NCBI RefSeq assembly: GCF_964340395.1
Contig: NC_135563.1
Span: 13,002,151-13,066,150, forward strand
Length of the DNA stretch: 64,000 nucleotides
Source: Glandiceps talaboti
Lineage: Eukaryota; Hemichordata; Enteropneusta; Spengelidae
Direction of reading: 5' to 3'
Of the stretch, positions 41,257 to 53,939 are shown piece after piece. The stretch's first letter is position 1. The number at the start of each line of letters is the position of its first letter. The position numbers were made by a program, and so were the translations under genes. Below the pieces are notes generated by a model. That model saw only the letters and a program-made list of their open reading frames with translations. It was not told the DNA's origin and did not search any database.

Positions 41257-44200
41257 TTTATGGTATGGTATATTTGTCACTTAATGTCTTCAGTACACCA
41301 CAACCCTTTATGGTATGGTATATTTGTCACTTAATGTCTTCAGTACACCACAACCCTTTATGGTATGGTATATTTGTCCCCACAACCCTTTATGGTATGG
41401 TATATTTGTCACTTAATGTCTTCAGTACACCACAACCCTTGATGGTATGGTATATTTGTCACTTAATGTCTTCAGTACACCACAACCCTTTATGGTATGG
41501 TATATTTGTCACTTAATGTCTCCAGTACACCACAGCCCTTTATGGTATGGTATATTTGTCACTTAATGTCTTCAGTACACCACAACCCTTTATGGTATGG
41601 TATATTTGTCAATTAATGTCTTCAGTACACCACAACCCTTGATGGTATGGTATATTTGTCACTTAATGTCTCCAGTACACCACAACCCTTGATGGTATGG
41701 TATATTTGTCAATTAATGTCTTCAGTACACCACAACCCTTGATGGTATGGTATATTTGTCACTTAATGTCTTCAGTACACCACAACCCTTGATGGTATGG
41801 TATATTTGTCAATTAATGTCTTCAGTACACCACAACCCTTTATGGTATGGTATATTTGTCACTTAATGTCTTCAGTACACCACAACCCTTTATGGTATAG
41901 TATATTTGTCACTTAATGTCTTCAGTACACCACAGCCCTTTATGGTATGGTATATTTGTCACTTAATGTCTTCAGTACACCACAACCCTTTATGGTATGG
42001 TATATTTGTCACTTAATGTCTTCAGTACACCACAACCCTTTATGGTATGGTATATTTGTCAATTACTGCTTCAGTACACCACAACCCTTTATGGTATGGT
42101 ATATCTGTCACTTAATGTCTTCAGTACACCACAACCCTTTATGGTATGGCATATTTGTCACTTAATGTCTTCAGTACACCACAACCCTTGATGGTATGGT
42201 ATATTAGTCACTTAATGTCGTCAGTACACCACAACCCTTTATGGTATGGTATATTAGTCACTTAATGTCTTCAGTACACCACAGCCCTTTATGGTATGGT
42301 ATATTTGTCAATTACTGCTTCAGTACACCACAACCCTTTATGGTATGGTATATCTGTCACTTAATGTCTTCAGTACACCACAACCCTTTATGGTATGGTA
42401 TATCTGTCACTTAATGTCTTCAGTACACCACAACCCTTTATGGTATAGTATATTTGTCACTTAATGTCTTCAGTACACCACAACCCTTTATGGTATAGTA
42501 TATTTGTCACTTAATGCCTCCAGTACACCACAACCCTTTATGGTATGGTATATCTGTCACTTAATGTCTTCAGTACACCACAACCCTTTATGGTATAGTA
42601 TATTTGTCACTTAATGTCTTCAGTACACCACAACCCTTTATGGTATGGTATATCTGTCACTTAATGTCTTCAGTACACCACAACCCTTTATGGTATAGTA
42701 TATTTGTCACTTAATGTCTTCAGTACACCACAACCCTTTATGGTATGGTATATCTGTCACTTAATGTCTTCAGTACACCACAACCCTTTATGGTATAGTA
42801 TATTTGTCACTTAATGTCTTCAGTACACCACAACCCTTTATGGTATGGTATATTTGTCACTTAATGTCTTCAGTACACCACAACCCTTGATGGTATAATA
42901 TATTTGTCACTTAATGCCTCCAGTACACCACAACCCTTGATGTTATGGTATATTTGTCACTTAATGTCTTCAGTACACCACAACCCTTGATGGTATGGTA
43001 TATTAGTCACTTAATGTCTTCAGTACACCACAACCCTTTATGGTATGGTATATTTGTCACTTAATGCCTCCAGTACACCACAACCCTTTATGGTATGGAA
43101 TATTTGTCACTTAATGTCTTCAGTACACCACAACCCTTTATGGTATGGTATATTTGTTAATGTCTTCAGTACACCACAACCCTTGATGGTATGGTATATT
43201 TGTCACTTAATGCCTTCAGTACACCACAACCCTTTATGGTATGGTATATTTGTCACTTAATGTCTTCAGTACACCACAACCCTTTATGGTATGGAATATT
43301 TGTCACTTAATGTCTTCAGTACACCACAACCCTTTATGGTATGGAATATTTGTCAATTAATGCCTTCAGTACACCACAACCCTTTATGGTATGGAATATT
43401 TGTCACTTAATGTCTTCAGTACACCACAACCCTTTATGGTATGGAATATTTGTCAATTAATGCCTTCAGTACACCACAACCCTTTATGGTATGGTATATT
43501 TGTCAATTAATGTCTTCAGTACACCACAACCCTTTATGGTATGGAATATTTGTCACTTAATGTCTTCAGTACACCACAACCCTTTATGGTATGGAATATT
43601 TGTCAATTAATGTCTTCAGTACACCACAACCCTTTATGGTATGGAATATTTGTCACTTAATGTCTTCAGTACACCACAACCCTTGATGGTATGGTATATT
43701 TGTCACTTAATGCCTTCAGTACACTACAACCCTTGATGGTATGGTATATTTGTCACTTAATGTCTTCAGTACACCACAACCCTTGATGGTATGGTATATT
43801 TGTCACTTAATGTCTTCAGTACATCACAACCCTTTATGGTATGGTATATTTGTCAATTACTGCTTCAGTACACCACAACCCTTTATGGTATGGTATATTA
43901 GTCACTTAATGTCTTCAGTACACCACAACCCTTTATGGTATGGTATGGTATATTTGTCACTTAATGTCTTCAGTACACCACAACCCTTTATGGTATGGTA
44001 TATCTGTCACTTAATGTCTTCAGTACACCACAACCCTTGATGTTATGGTATATTTGTCACTTAATGTCTTCAGTACACCACAACCCTTGATGTTATGGTA
44101 TATTTGTCACTTAATGTCTTCAGTACACCACAACCCTTTATGGTATGGTATATCTGTCACTTAATGTCTTCAGTACACCACAACCCTTTATGGTATGGTA

Positions 44201-44745
44201 TATTTGTCACTTAATGTCTCCAGTACACCACAACCCTTTATGGTATGGTGTATTTGTCACTTAATGTCTTCAGTACACCACAACCCTTTATGGTATGGTA
44301 TATTTGTCACTTAATGTCGTCAGTACACCACAACCCTTGATGGTATGGTATATTTGTCACTTAATGTCTTCAGTACACCACAACCCTTGATGGTATGGTA
44401 TATTTGTCACTTAATGCCTTCAGTACACCACAACCCTTTATGGTATGGTATATTTGTCACTTAACGCCTTCAGTACACCACAACCCTTTATGGTATGGTA
44501 TGGTATATTTGTCACTTAATGTCTTCAGTACACCACAACCCTTTATGGTATGGTATGGTATATTTGTCACTTAATGTCTTCAGTACACCACAACCCTTTA
44601 TGGTATAGTATATTTGTCACTTAATGTCTTCAGTACACCACAACCCTTTATGGTATGGTATATTAGTCACTTAATGTCTTCAGTACACCACAACCCTTTA
44701 TGGTATGGTATATTTGTCACTTAATGTCTTCAGTACACCACAACA
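41257..44745. repeat. 50-bp satellite array, about 70 tandem copies
   Basis: The head-to-tail unit is TTTATGGTATGGTATATTTG followed by TCACTTAATGTCTTCAGTAC and ACCACAACCC (50 bp), highly uniform over about 3.5 kb. Variant units carry TTGATGG, TATAGTATA, ATATCTGTC, TATTAGTC, GGAATATT, CAATTAATG or TGCCTCC. Truncated units occur at about 41,380 and 43,155, and an extra TATGG appears at about 43,945, 44,495 and 44,547. Variants alternate in blocks (42,541-42,840 and 43,265-43,680), giving 100-bp dimers. 50 is not divisible by 3 and each frame meets the TAA in ACTTAATG, so the repetitive frames (MVWYICHLMSS...) are not proteins. There are no unique spacers, so this is not a CRISPR array. Confidence 0.97.
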
Positions 44746-45018
44746 ACCTATTTAGAGGTTTATGGTTTACCTTATTACTTCTTAGTTTTATACTGCAATC
44801 AAAGCAATCGTTTACATGAATTCAGTGATTTTGTTATCAAATTCAGATTAACAGTGATTACTTGTGTTACAAACAGGATAGTATTCAGAATGCATTTTTT
44901 CTGTATCAGATTATTACTTCTGTTGACGACTTTTTTTGTTTTTGTATTATCAACATCTTAAATGTGATGCAGGTCAGTTGGGATTATGACATAATGGTAA
45001 TGTATTTGTTGAAAAAAT

Positions 45019-45073
45019 TATTTTTGTTTGTTTTGTTTGTTTGTTTGTTTGTTTGTTTGTTTGTTTGTTTGTT
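45019..45073. repeat. (GTTT)n microsatellite
   Basis: About 13 GTTT units. Confidence 0.95.
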
Positions 45074-48000
45074 TTATTTGTCGCCTTGGAAATTGAGAAG
45101 TTGCTTTGGTCTGGGTTATCACACACGTTATTAATTAAACAAGAGATACAGTTATTTGATACAAAGAATAGTTGTACCTATGAATTTAGGAATAGTTTTA
45201 AAATGTTACTGTAGGAAATGCACGTGGCAGTTGATTATTCAAGTAGTCTCCACCTGTTTTGCCAGGTTGACACCATCGAGTATCAGATAAGTCAACGGCA
45301 TATTGATTATTTAATATAGCGAACAAGTGAATGAACCATTTGATCGGAAGCTACAAAATCACGCTTGCTCACTCACCGTATCGGAAATCATCACCTACAT
45401 GTATATCACTGTAAACGCTTTGAATGACGTCACTGTAAGTCTTTTGGGGAGCCGTGTTACTTTTACACGTGTTATTTATATCAAGTTAATTCAATTCGAC
45501 ACAACAGAAACGCATTTAATATTAATAAGCTGGCGTTTCCATAATTATGTCATTTTACCATTAAAATTGTATGATAACAGACATAAGTCACGATGTTACC
45601 TTTTCAAATCACAGTCTTTTGTTAACCTTTGTCAGAGAATGTAGGCATTAAATTACCCTAACTGATGATTTAAGGTATAGTGATTTAAATTTAGATTGTC
45701 TTTTTCTTCACTAACGCAGAAATGAGTTTAACCAAAACTCCTGCTGTTTATCTTTAGAAAATGTCGCCCCCTTCTATCTTCATTAGCGAAGCTTACATGC
45801 ATGTTACTTACGCTTTGCTCAATTACTTTTATGTGTTGTTGTTTTTTGCCTCAAGGAACTCATAAATAGCGGTGTAATGATTATTCAGATTTCAGTTGAA
45901 ATGTGTTTCTTTTATGGCTGCCCAATTATAGACATTATATCTACCGAGACAGTTAAAATTTGAACATAACGTAGATTTCTTCAGAAGATTTCTCTAGTGA
46001 CCAGTGTTCGATATCTACTCTAAAGATGTGTGTTTTCGTGATTTCAAATGATGTAAATGATTATGCATTTGTCCACTTAGTCATTTTCCGTTGGTGAACT
46101 GATTGATATTATGCATGGGTGGATATATGGATGGCATGTGCCTATATCGCTTATGACTGTCTTGGAAAGGTTAAACCAGCACAGGCGGAAGGGACATCGG
46201 AAAGGACCTAAGGCAATGGCGCCGAGCTCATCATGGGTAACTAATCCAAGCCTGCAGCCTACCATACAGCTGCTCACGTAGGACACATCGATGATAACTT
46301 ATAGGTAAAGGGCGATCGCTATTTCTGTTTTCAGCAACGAATTTCTCTTCTTATTGGATCTACGTACCACGAAAGGTTATACAGAGACATTGTCAGTTGG
46401 AAGGCATTCACCGTGTTTGGAGACCGAGTATACTGTCGTACAAATTCGACTATGGGGTTACCTGTAGAGCTTAATCATATTTTAATTTCGTTAAATCCAT
46501 GAATTGAATCTTGTAATTGAGAAATTTTAATACAAATGTATATTACTCTTACATTTTTGATGAACATAAACCCTAAGCATTCATATCCTATAGACAATAA
46601 TACATTTTATACCCGTGTATAAGCATACGTACTTATGGTGGTACTTATGGTGGTATTATGCTTCTGGTGTAGTTTTTTATCCGTTTACTACGTCACTGCC
46701 CTCCCCTTCCGTTGATCATATACTAGTAATTGTCCTCTGCACTGCATTCATATTGACACTGGATCATTTAGTACTGGATCATGTAAACACTATTAACACG
46801 ATTTTCGTAAACATTGCAAGAGAATTAACCAAACACGAGTATAACGTGCGATACATGTATCAATAATAAGTGAGGTATTGTAACGAACGTTAATCAACAC
46901 ATCCGTAAAATTCTGGAACATGTATACACTAACATTTGAATTAGAACTCGTACTATGCAAAGGGAATGTCTCTGAATTCAACTGTTGGTAACGACACCGT
47001 TCTGATAACAAGAAAGCTGTTCTTAATCACGACCATGACTGTTGGAAGATTTTCTCAACAATATTATAGAGATAAATATTTAATAATTGCCTGTGGTCTC
47101 AGTAAGTTTATAATGTTCCAGTTGTTCATCGATCGACTAAACACACTGATTGAAATGCCATCTCTATATACGAAATTCTATACTATAAAGTATAAGAAGT
47201 CGTCGTGATGGGGAAATAAAAGCATCCTATATCATTAGATACAGTTTATAGCTGGAGGTAGTCGACATCCAAAATGTCAAAGTCGGTTTTATGTGTATCA
47301 ATATATATGGTGATTGGGAAATAAAAGACTGCCTAAATGGTATTGCATTCAGAAGCATCAGCCCGTACATCCTTCCACTCAACTAGAGTTTCCATGGAAT
47401 TGAAATCTACAAACAAAGCTCGATTAATTCATTATGGTACACATACTATATACTCTGCACTAAATCTAGATGACAGAAGGCCATTTTCAAATATCCGTTC
47501 ACTTATATGGCAATTTAGTGAAAAGGGCCATGGAACATTTTCTGCGGTACATGTCAACTTAGTTTAAGTGGAAGAGACTGGGTTCATGTAATTATGTTGT
47601 GATCAGAAATGTGAAAACTACCAAGAGCTCTTCCTAGTGAATAAAAAATCCGACAAACCAGATTGTCTACAATTCCAGTCTACAATTGGAAATCTGCATG
47701 GGTAGTGTATTCTATTATATACATAATTTATATAAAATAATTTCAGCTCAAACAAATAATTTGTATAAAGCCAATAAATTCGTCCAGTAATAGTGTTTTA
47801 GATAATGATTGACACGGAAGAAAGGACACAAGTTACAAACTCCCACTCATACCTGCCAGTTTTCTTTTAAAGTGGTACCCATAAACCTACTCGCACTCGT
47901 TACCTTACATCAATATCGACGTCTACACACCGTGAGCTACCGCCTTCTTGAACTTTCCAAAAGAGCTTACTATGTAAGTAATTTTTGCCTCTTCACAAAT

Positions 48001-48182
48001 TCATGTAATAAGCCAGCTTATGGATTCACATGCTGTAAACGTTTTAATAAGAAAATCCAGGTTCATATAAGATAACATAGGCCCTGGGGTACCTTCTTAG
48101 ATCACAATTAACTAGTCTATGTATGAAAACTCTAGTACACATTAAGCAGACCAAGTTTGACGCGTTCGAACAAAAAATATCG

Positions 48183-48246
48183 AATTTATACTTCGGTCGT
48201 TCTACGTCACGACAACCTGCGTCTACGTCATTGATTCTGCGGTGCT
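48183..48246. repeat. Dispersed repeat copy B
   Basis: Shares TCGGTCGTTCTACGTCACGA and GTCTAC...TTCTGCGGTG with 35695-35760, same orientation. Confidence 0.55.
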
Positions 48247-48789
48247 GAAAATATAATAAGTCTTCAAAAAAGGGGACATAATTCGTGTAATTAAGCTATA
48301 GCTTTGGCATATTAATAATGTTTTACATTATTTTTCAAAAAAATGTTTATTTTCTTAATAGTTTTTACGGTAGAATTCTAAGAAATTTATAAATTATTAA
48401 TATTCAGCATATACTGCTAACACAAAATCTAAATACAGAGCGACAGCACTTGTCTCTGTCTATTGTAATTCGGTGGCCCAGGATAATATATGCGTCATTT
48501 ATGTACGTATCACGTACGTACTTCAACTGCATATTATGGTCATTTCATTATGCCCTTTGTGTTGTATGCAGGTCAATACTTGTCAAACTTTTGGATTTTC
48601 ATTAACGTGCAAATGAATGAAGATCGTCATGAGATACCGATAATACTAGTACTAATGTCTGAAGTTGTTTTGCGTCGTCTTTGAATTACATACAATATGT
48701 GACTCGAAGTCGGAATACGTTGACTGCAATCTACGGTTCAATTAATCATACTAGGTGCCATATTAGGTTCTTTCTTTGTTTTAATTGTA

Positions 48790-48820
<31 letters not shown>

Positions 48821-49060
48821 CGTGTGGGTGTATGTATGTATGTATGTATGTATGTATGTATGTATGTATGTTTATTTGTTTGTTTGTTTGTTTGTTTGTT
48901 TGTTTGTTTGTTTGTATGTATGTATGTATGTATGTATGTATGTATGTATGTATGTTTATTTGTTTGTATGTATGTATGTATGTATGTATGTATGTATGTA
49001 TGTGTGTGTGTATGTATGTGTATATGTGTGTGTGTTTGTGTGTAGTTAGGTAGTTAGTTA
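48790..49060. repeat. Compound microsatellite (GT)n(GTAT)n(GTTT)n(GTAT)n
   Basis: Alternating blocks of GT, TATG and TTTG repeats over about 270 bp, followed by TAGTTAGG units. All open frames here are repeat translations. Confidence 0.95.
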
Positions 49061-52000
49061 GGTAGGGAGATATATGTGTGGGAAATGTTTACGGGGTTTG
49101 CCACCCCAATATGTATAAAATGACAAAACGCAAAATAACGCAAATTGATACGAGACAGATGTCACTGCAGTAGGAATGATATTGAGATGATACACGAGTG
49201 ATCTATCGACAACAACTGACACATGGTGACCAAGGCTTCGTCTTTGTGTCAGAAACAAGGACAGAAAGGTTGTTATCGATATTACAAGTAGTTATGAAAT
49301 TGCATGTAGCTCAGTATTGTGCAAATTCAACTAAGTCATATACTCAAGAGTTTATAATCAGAATTGAGATAATAAAATCTACAATTATCTGGTTATTCTT
49401 GTTAAATCAGTAACACACTTATGATACTCCTTCGTGGGTTTTTAATATTTTTGTAAAAATGAATCTTTGATATGGTCTTAGAAATATATTTGTTGTTGCT
49501 TATGTTATATTACGTCTGATATAATTGGTCCCAGTTGTTGGCATGCCTTTGTTTAATTTAACCGTTTTTCTTGTTTACTTGTTCATTTTGTATATGTTAG
49601 GTAGAGCTTTTACACTGTGATGGATCATCTCGTCATTGGTACTTTGTTTTAGATGCAAAGTTGCCATTGACAACAGCTATTTAGGAAATCAGTTTTTCTT
49701 TGTTTGGTTTACTATCAGTAATGGCTGACACATACGTATCTGGCAAATAAAGTGTTTCAATGGAAGCAATGACGTGTTTTGTATTTTGTAGTTTCAGCGT
49801 GCTCGATTAAGATCATTGATAGTAAAAACGAAACATTATCACCTCCAATAAAAAGACCATTTCACCACTTGGGGGTCGTAAATACGATTAAATTGTGCCA
49901 ACGATCCATGGTTATTGGAATACGAGTTAATAAAAAGCATCAAAATAATGCTTTTACTTTCGATGCATATCTACACTTTATTTCAAACACAGTATTTATG
50001 AGTTGTCAGATTGTGCATTACCAAGTTTTAGAACTGTTAAGAAAAGCCATGGCCATGCATTTGTGAAGTCATTACCGTCTATACATTAGTAGAGTTAAAA
50101 CGTAGCTATAAAAGCCATTACACGTACGTATGTAGCCTTTTATAACTTCCTTTTACAATCTAGATTCCATTGAGGTGTTAGTATAGTAGTTCAGATGAAT
50201 GTCATTCCAATCAGTGCCTTTACCATTTAATCATTTACCTTAGTGAGCGTCAAGCTTAATCTACATTAACCACAGACAAGGAAAACAGTCTGTGCTGTAA
50301 CAAAATCCATTTTTTTTATTCACTGGCATATACCAATGTGTCCATATATGTCTTGTCATTGCTACACACCTCACAGTATACGCCTCTGAATAGAGTCTTA
50401 AACGTTTCTGTTACGTTGTTCAAGAAAACTCAACCCCAGTCTTGGTCAAATTCAAGGGCCTGTATACAAAGTTTCTAAACAGAATAAACATAAGTCAAAA
50501 TTATATAAAGAATATGCCATTTTAGAACTCAGTCTAGCCGTAGAATAATGAGCCAAATTTGAATCTCTCAATTGTTTTATTATTTTAAAATGACGAAGCA
50601 CAAACTTTCATTTAGCAAAAGTTGGGGAAATTCTATTGTAAGGTATTGAGGGTAGGGTACGGGTACGGGGAACTTTTTTACTACAGCAACAGGTAATTCT
50701 GGAAAGTGTATGACTGTCAATTTGAATATGAAAATCTTGACCGAGATATTCACCAAATTTTCGACACATGGTGATTCAATGGCGAACCAACTCTCCATAT
50801 AAAATGACAATATGTCAACTTCGTATCTTTTTTAAAGAAATAATCCAACATTTCTAGAACCAGTTTCGGAATCACATACGCTTCAACAGCACTGGATCAA
50901 TTTTTATTTCTTTAGTGTTAGAGTTTCAATCAGAAAAATACGATAAGCATGTTTTTTCTCCTAGATCTTCGGTCTTTGCAAAGACTTTGTATGGTTTATG
51001 TGTACTACCACTCTAACGGAATACATCAATTTAAATATATATAATCCTGTAAAATAACCCTACCCTGACGGTTACCATGGATATGAGACATGTTAATTTA
51101 TACAATGTCAAAATAGAGTAATGTTACTCAGTCTCATTCTTTCCCTAACTCTGGATATTCTTCATTTGTGTATATTAATATGCTTGATAAAATGCAGGTG
51201 TAGTTACGACGTAATGTATTCAAATGAGATAACACCGCAATATATAATGAACCACTGATTAATCGCAATTAATGAGACATTGATTCTTATCGACAATATG
51301 CAGGACTTTGACATGTACGGATTACTCAATGAGTAGTAATGTAACGCATGTTTTATGTTCATTTATATTATTTGATAACCATATAATATGCTACTAAAAT
51401 CTCTTCACACCAAAATACTTTTAAAAAATCACACTTTTCATGTATTTTTGCACGTCTAAACATTCCTTTAGATAATGCACTAATCGACCTTATTCGACGT
51501 AAAGATCATATGTTAGTAGGAGGCACGTAGTACTAGAGTTATAGACGTGTGTGTATGTCTTGAGTCTCGGTAACTTGGTAATGTAATATACGTGAATTAC
51601 GAAACATGGAACAGAATAACGGTGTAGACTACATATTATATAATTTTCTGAACAGGTTTTTGATCTTGTGTGTCGGCAAATGTCTAACATTTAAAATGTT
51701 CACCTTAGATAGCTAAAGGGTGGTTTAATAAATACTTCACTAGTACCGTCTGTTTGTAGTCAAAGGGCCGGCAGCAATTTCACCTGAATGACATTTCAAA
51801 GTTGGTATATTAGACTATACGTTGCTTTTGATTAGTTCCTTTTAAACACTATAAAGACCTCTTTCAAGCAGATGACGAGGTTGTGAAACCAATCGTTAAT
51901 AATATTGTGCCCCTTTCCCATACCGAAAGAGAGCAAAATGGCATTTCACAAATTGTGACTATGAATACATGATGTCAATCATTCACCTCTAACCAGCTGT

Positions 52001-52334
52001 AATACAATCATTCACTGAACTGAGATAAGCGTTCGGAATACCAAGTTTGCTGAAAGTGAAATATTTCACAGTGCATTAGAATTGCACATAAAGAAAGGAT
52101 AACCAAGAACATTATTTGTACTTCAACGTTATAGTCACTAATTAATAGTAATTCATATAAATATCTACCGTTAATAAAACATTAAATCTTAACTTTAATA
52201 CTTACAAATGGAGGCGATGTGCTTGATATTGTTCGAACATACATAAAGAATTTATTTTATATTTAGTTAATAGCTAGATACTATCAACGGTGAAGCGTAA
52301 ATATCCCTGTCTTCCTTCAAGGTATATCCAGCTA

Positions 52335-52349
52335 ACCCCCCCCCCCCCC
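52335..52349. repeat. Poly-C tract followed by (AACC)n
   Basis: Fifteen C then AACCAACCAACC. Confidence 0.9.
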
Positions 52350-52513
52350 AACCAACCAACCAAAAATTAATCACAAAGTGTGTGTTTCTGGCGTCGCTGT
52401 AGGTGTCAATAATATCGCCCTCTAATTGGAGATTTCATTAACGCCATTACAGACATATTCTTATTAGTTCCCTGAATGCAAATTTCTTCATCCGCGTAAT
52501 TGCAATAGTTTAC

Positions 52514-52620
52514 CCTTTGGTCGAGTAAACCTATAATAGCGAATTTCTTTGGAAATTTTGCACAAATCTGACAGGATACAACAGAGAGACTAGTACGCCC
52601 ACTAGAAAGCCTAACATTAC
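52514..52620 (-). CDS. Candidate ectodomain exon, possibly second exon of the membrane-protein gene
   Basis: Acceptor ATGTTGACAACAG|GT and donor CAAAGG|GTAAAC; 107 nt, phase 1 to 0. It encodes NVRLSSGRTSLSVVSCQICA and KFPKKFAIIGLLDQR. Phase 1 at its start matches the signal-peptide exon at 53873-53798. Phase 0 at its end matches the exon at 40976. SLSVVSCQIC could be the B strand of an Ig-like fold. The frame stays open to a TGA near 52,408, so a terminal exon with a longer C terminus is an alternative. The first exon at 55990 also ends in phase 1. Confidence 0.38.
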
Positions 52621-53797
52621 CTGTTGTCAACATTGTTTAAGCAAGCTTACACGAACGCCAACTACACCATGCACTATCAGTTAAAAGTGAATGCATACGG
52701 TTATATGGAGGTCAACTTACTGACTTGTGCAGGACCAAACACAAATACGAATATTCCGTTACAGTAGCTGTGGCGTGATTTGGGTTACAGCATGCAGTCA
52801 CCATGACGCTGAAGAGTTTGGCATCTATTAATGTTTTGTTAATTGGTCCCAATTGAGATATTCCAATATCTATTAATTATAAAAGGTTACATATATATAA
52901 TGATTTCAATGTAACAACTAATTGGTTATGAAAGGGTAGAAGGAGATCCAATCAAATTACAGTAAATCACTGCAGTAAAAGTGACTACTATCTGTTAGTA
53001 TGGTTTTCAGAAACTCCGACCATCGGAAGAGGAACAATTTCTTACAAATGACATACAGTAGTGTATGTTAACTCGGATCATTAACATGCTGAGCAGTGAG
53101 AGAATTTTAAGTGTATGATATAGCGGACGTCGTGGATAAATAATTGTTAGCTAGCTGAGCACGAGTGAATGAATTGATGAGGTTGTGGCACGGACACTTA
53201 TAAGATCTCTTGTCGATAACCCCTTGAGGTAATATATATCACACATCCCTTTAGTGAAAGTCATGCAATTACTAATGAGTATATCTGTTTGATGGAATCG
53301 AGGTAAAATATATCGTGCTAGCTGGGTATCACAATCAGCTCATTAGCACAGCATTCGGGTGAGACTGAGATCGAATACGATTATGTTACGCTAAAATAAA
53401 CTAAGTGTTTACAATAACTATAATACATTGACAGGGCTCCAATCTTGCATTACTTGCAAACATTCATCTAGGTATGTCATAACCAAGTGTCCAAATATTT
53501 AGATCAAAATGTTTGCACTTGTCTAGTATTTGAGCAAAAGAGACTACAGCTAAATCAGTTAAGCTGGTAACATTATGAAATATGTCAAATTTGTTATAAT
53601 AAGTGGAATGTAATAATTGAAAATTTATTCAATTGAGACCCAGGATTGAAAACATTGGCAATCCAATAATCTATTATCGGACAGAACGTAATTTTAGTTA
53701 ATTATTCAAGACTCTTACTGAAAGTAATATTTGTATTATAAACTGACGGTTGATAAAGAAAAAGAAACGTGTATACAAAGATCATGTAAGGGTTTAC

Positions 53798-53873
53798 CTG
53801 AGAATGTCCTTGTAGCGACTAAGACCTCGACGAACAGGAAAAATATTAGACTATGTAGGAGAGGATTAATCAT
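53798..53873 (-). CDS. Candidate signal-peptide first exon
   Basis: ATG at 53873 opens MINPLLHSLIFFLFVEVLVA followed by TRTFS, a classic n/h-region signal peptide, ending at donor TTCTCAG|GTAAAC in phase 1. A signal peptide ending in a phase-1 intron is the common gene architecture for Ig-type extracellular proteins. It is the most plausible 5' end for the minus-strand membrane-protein gene. The link is inferred from strand, phase and order only, across an intron of about 1.2 kb to the next candidate exon. Confidence 0.45.
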
Positions 53874-53939
53874 GTTTCCACGGTGAAATGTGCACTTGAT
53901 CTGTAGTTTTACGTCGCTACACACTCCCAATCCTGATAC

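Larger units (their letters stand above)
44746..52400. other. Gene-free interval; probably a long intron if the upstream exons belong to the membrane-protein gene
   Basis: Contains (GTTT)n at 45,019-45,073, the GT/GTAT/GTTT cluster at 48,790-49,060 and a dispersed repeat copy at 48,183. I saw no exon with convincing splice sites on either strand. Confidence 0.4.

Noticed and set aside
41265-44040. Repetitive open frames such as MVWYICHLMSSVHHNP in the 50-bp array
   Set aside because: The period is not a multiple of 3 and each frame meets a stop within about 150 bp unless a variant unit removes it. The frames simply rotate through the satellite.
41257-44745. CRISPR-like array
   Set aside because: Direct 50-bp units follow each other with no unique spacers, no cas genes, and the window is clearly animal DNA.
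48681-49053. Three overlapping V/C/M/Y frames
   Set aside because: Translations of (GT)n and (TATG)n repeats.
52406-52513. Open extension of the 52620 exon to a TGA (ending RGRYY)
   Set aside because: It could be a real terminal exon, but an internal donor at 52514 gives phase agreement with the downstream exon. Kept as an alternative only.
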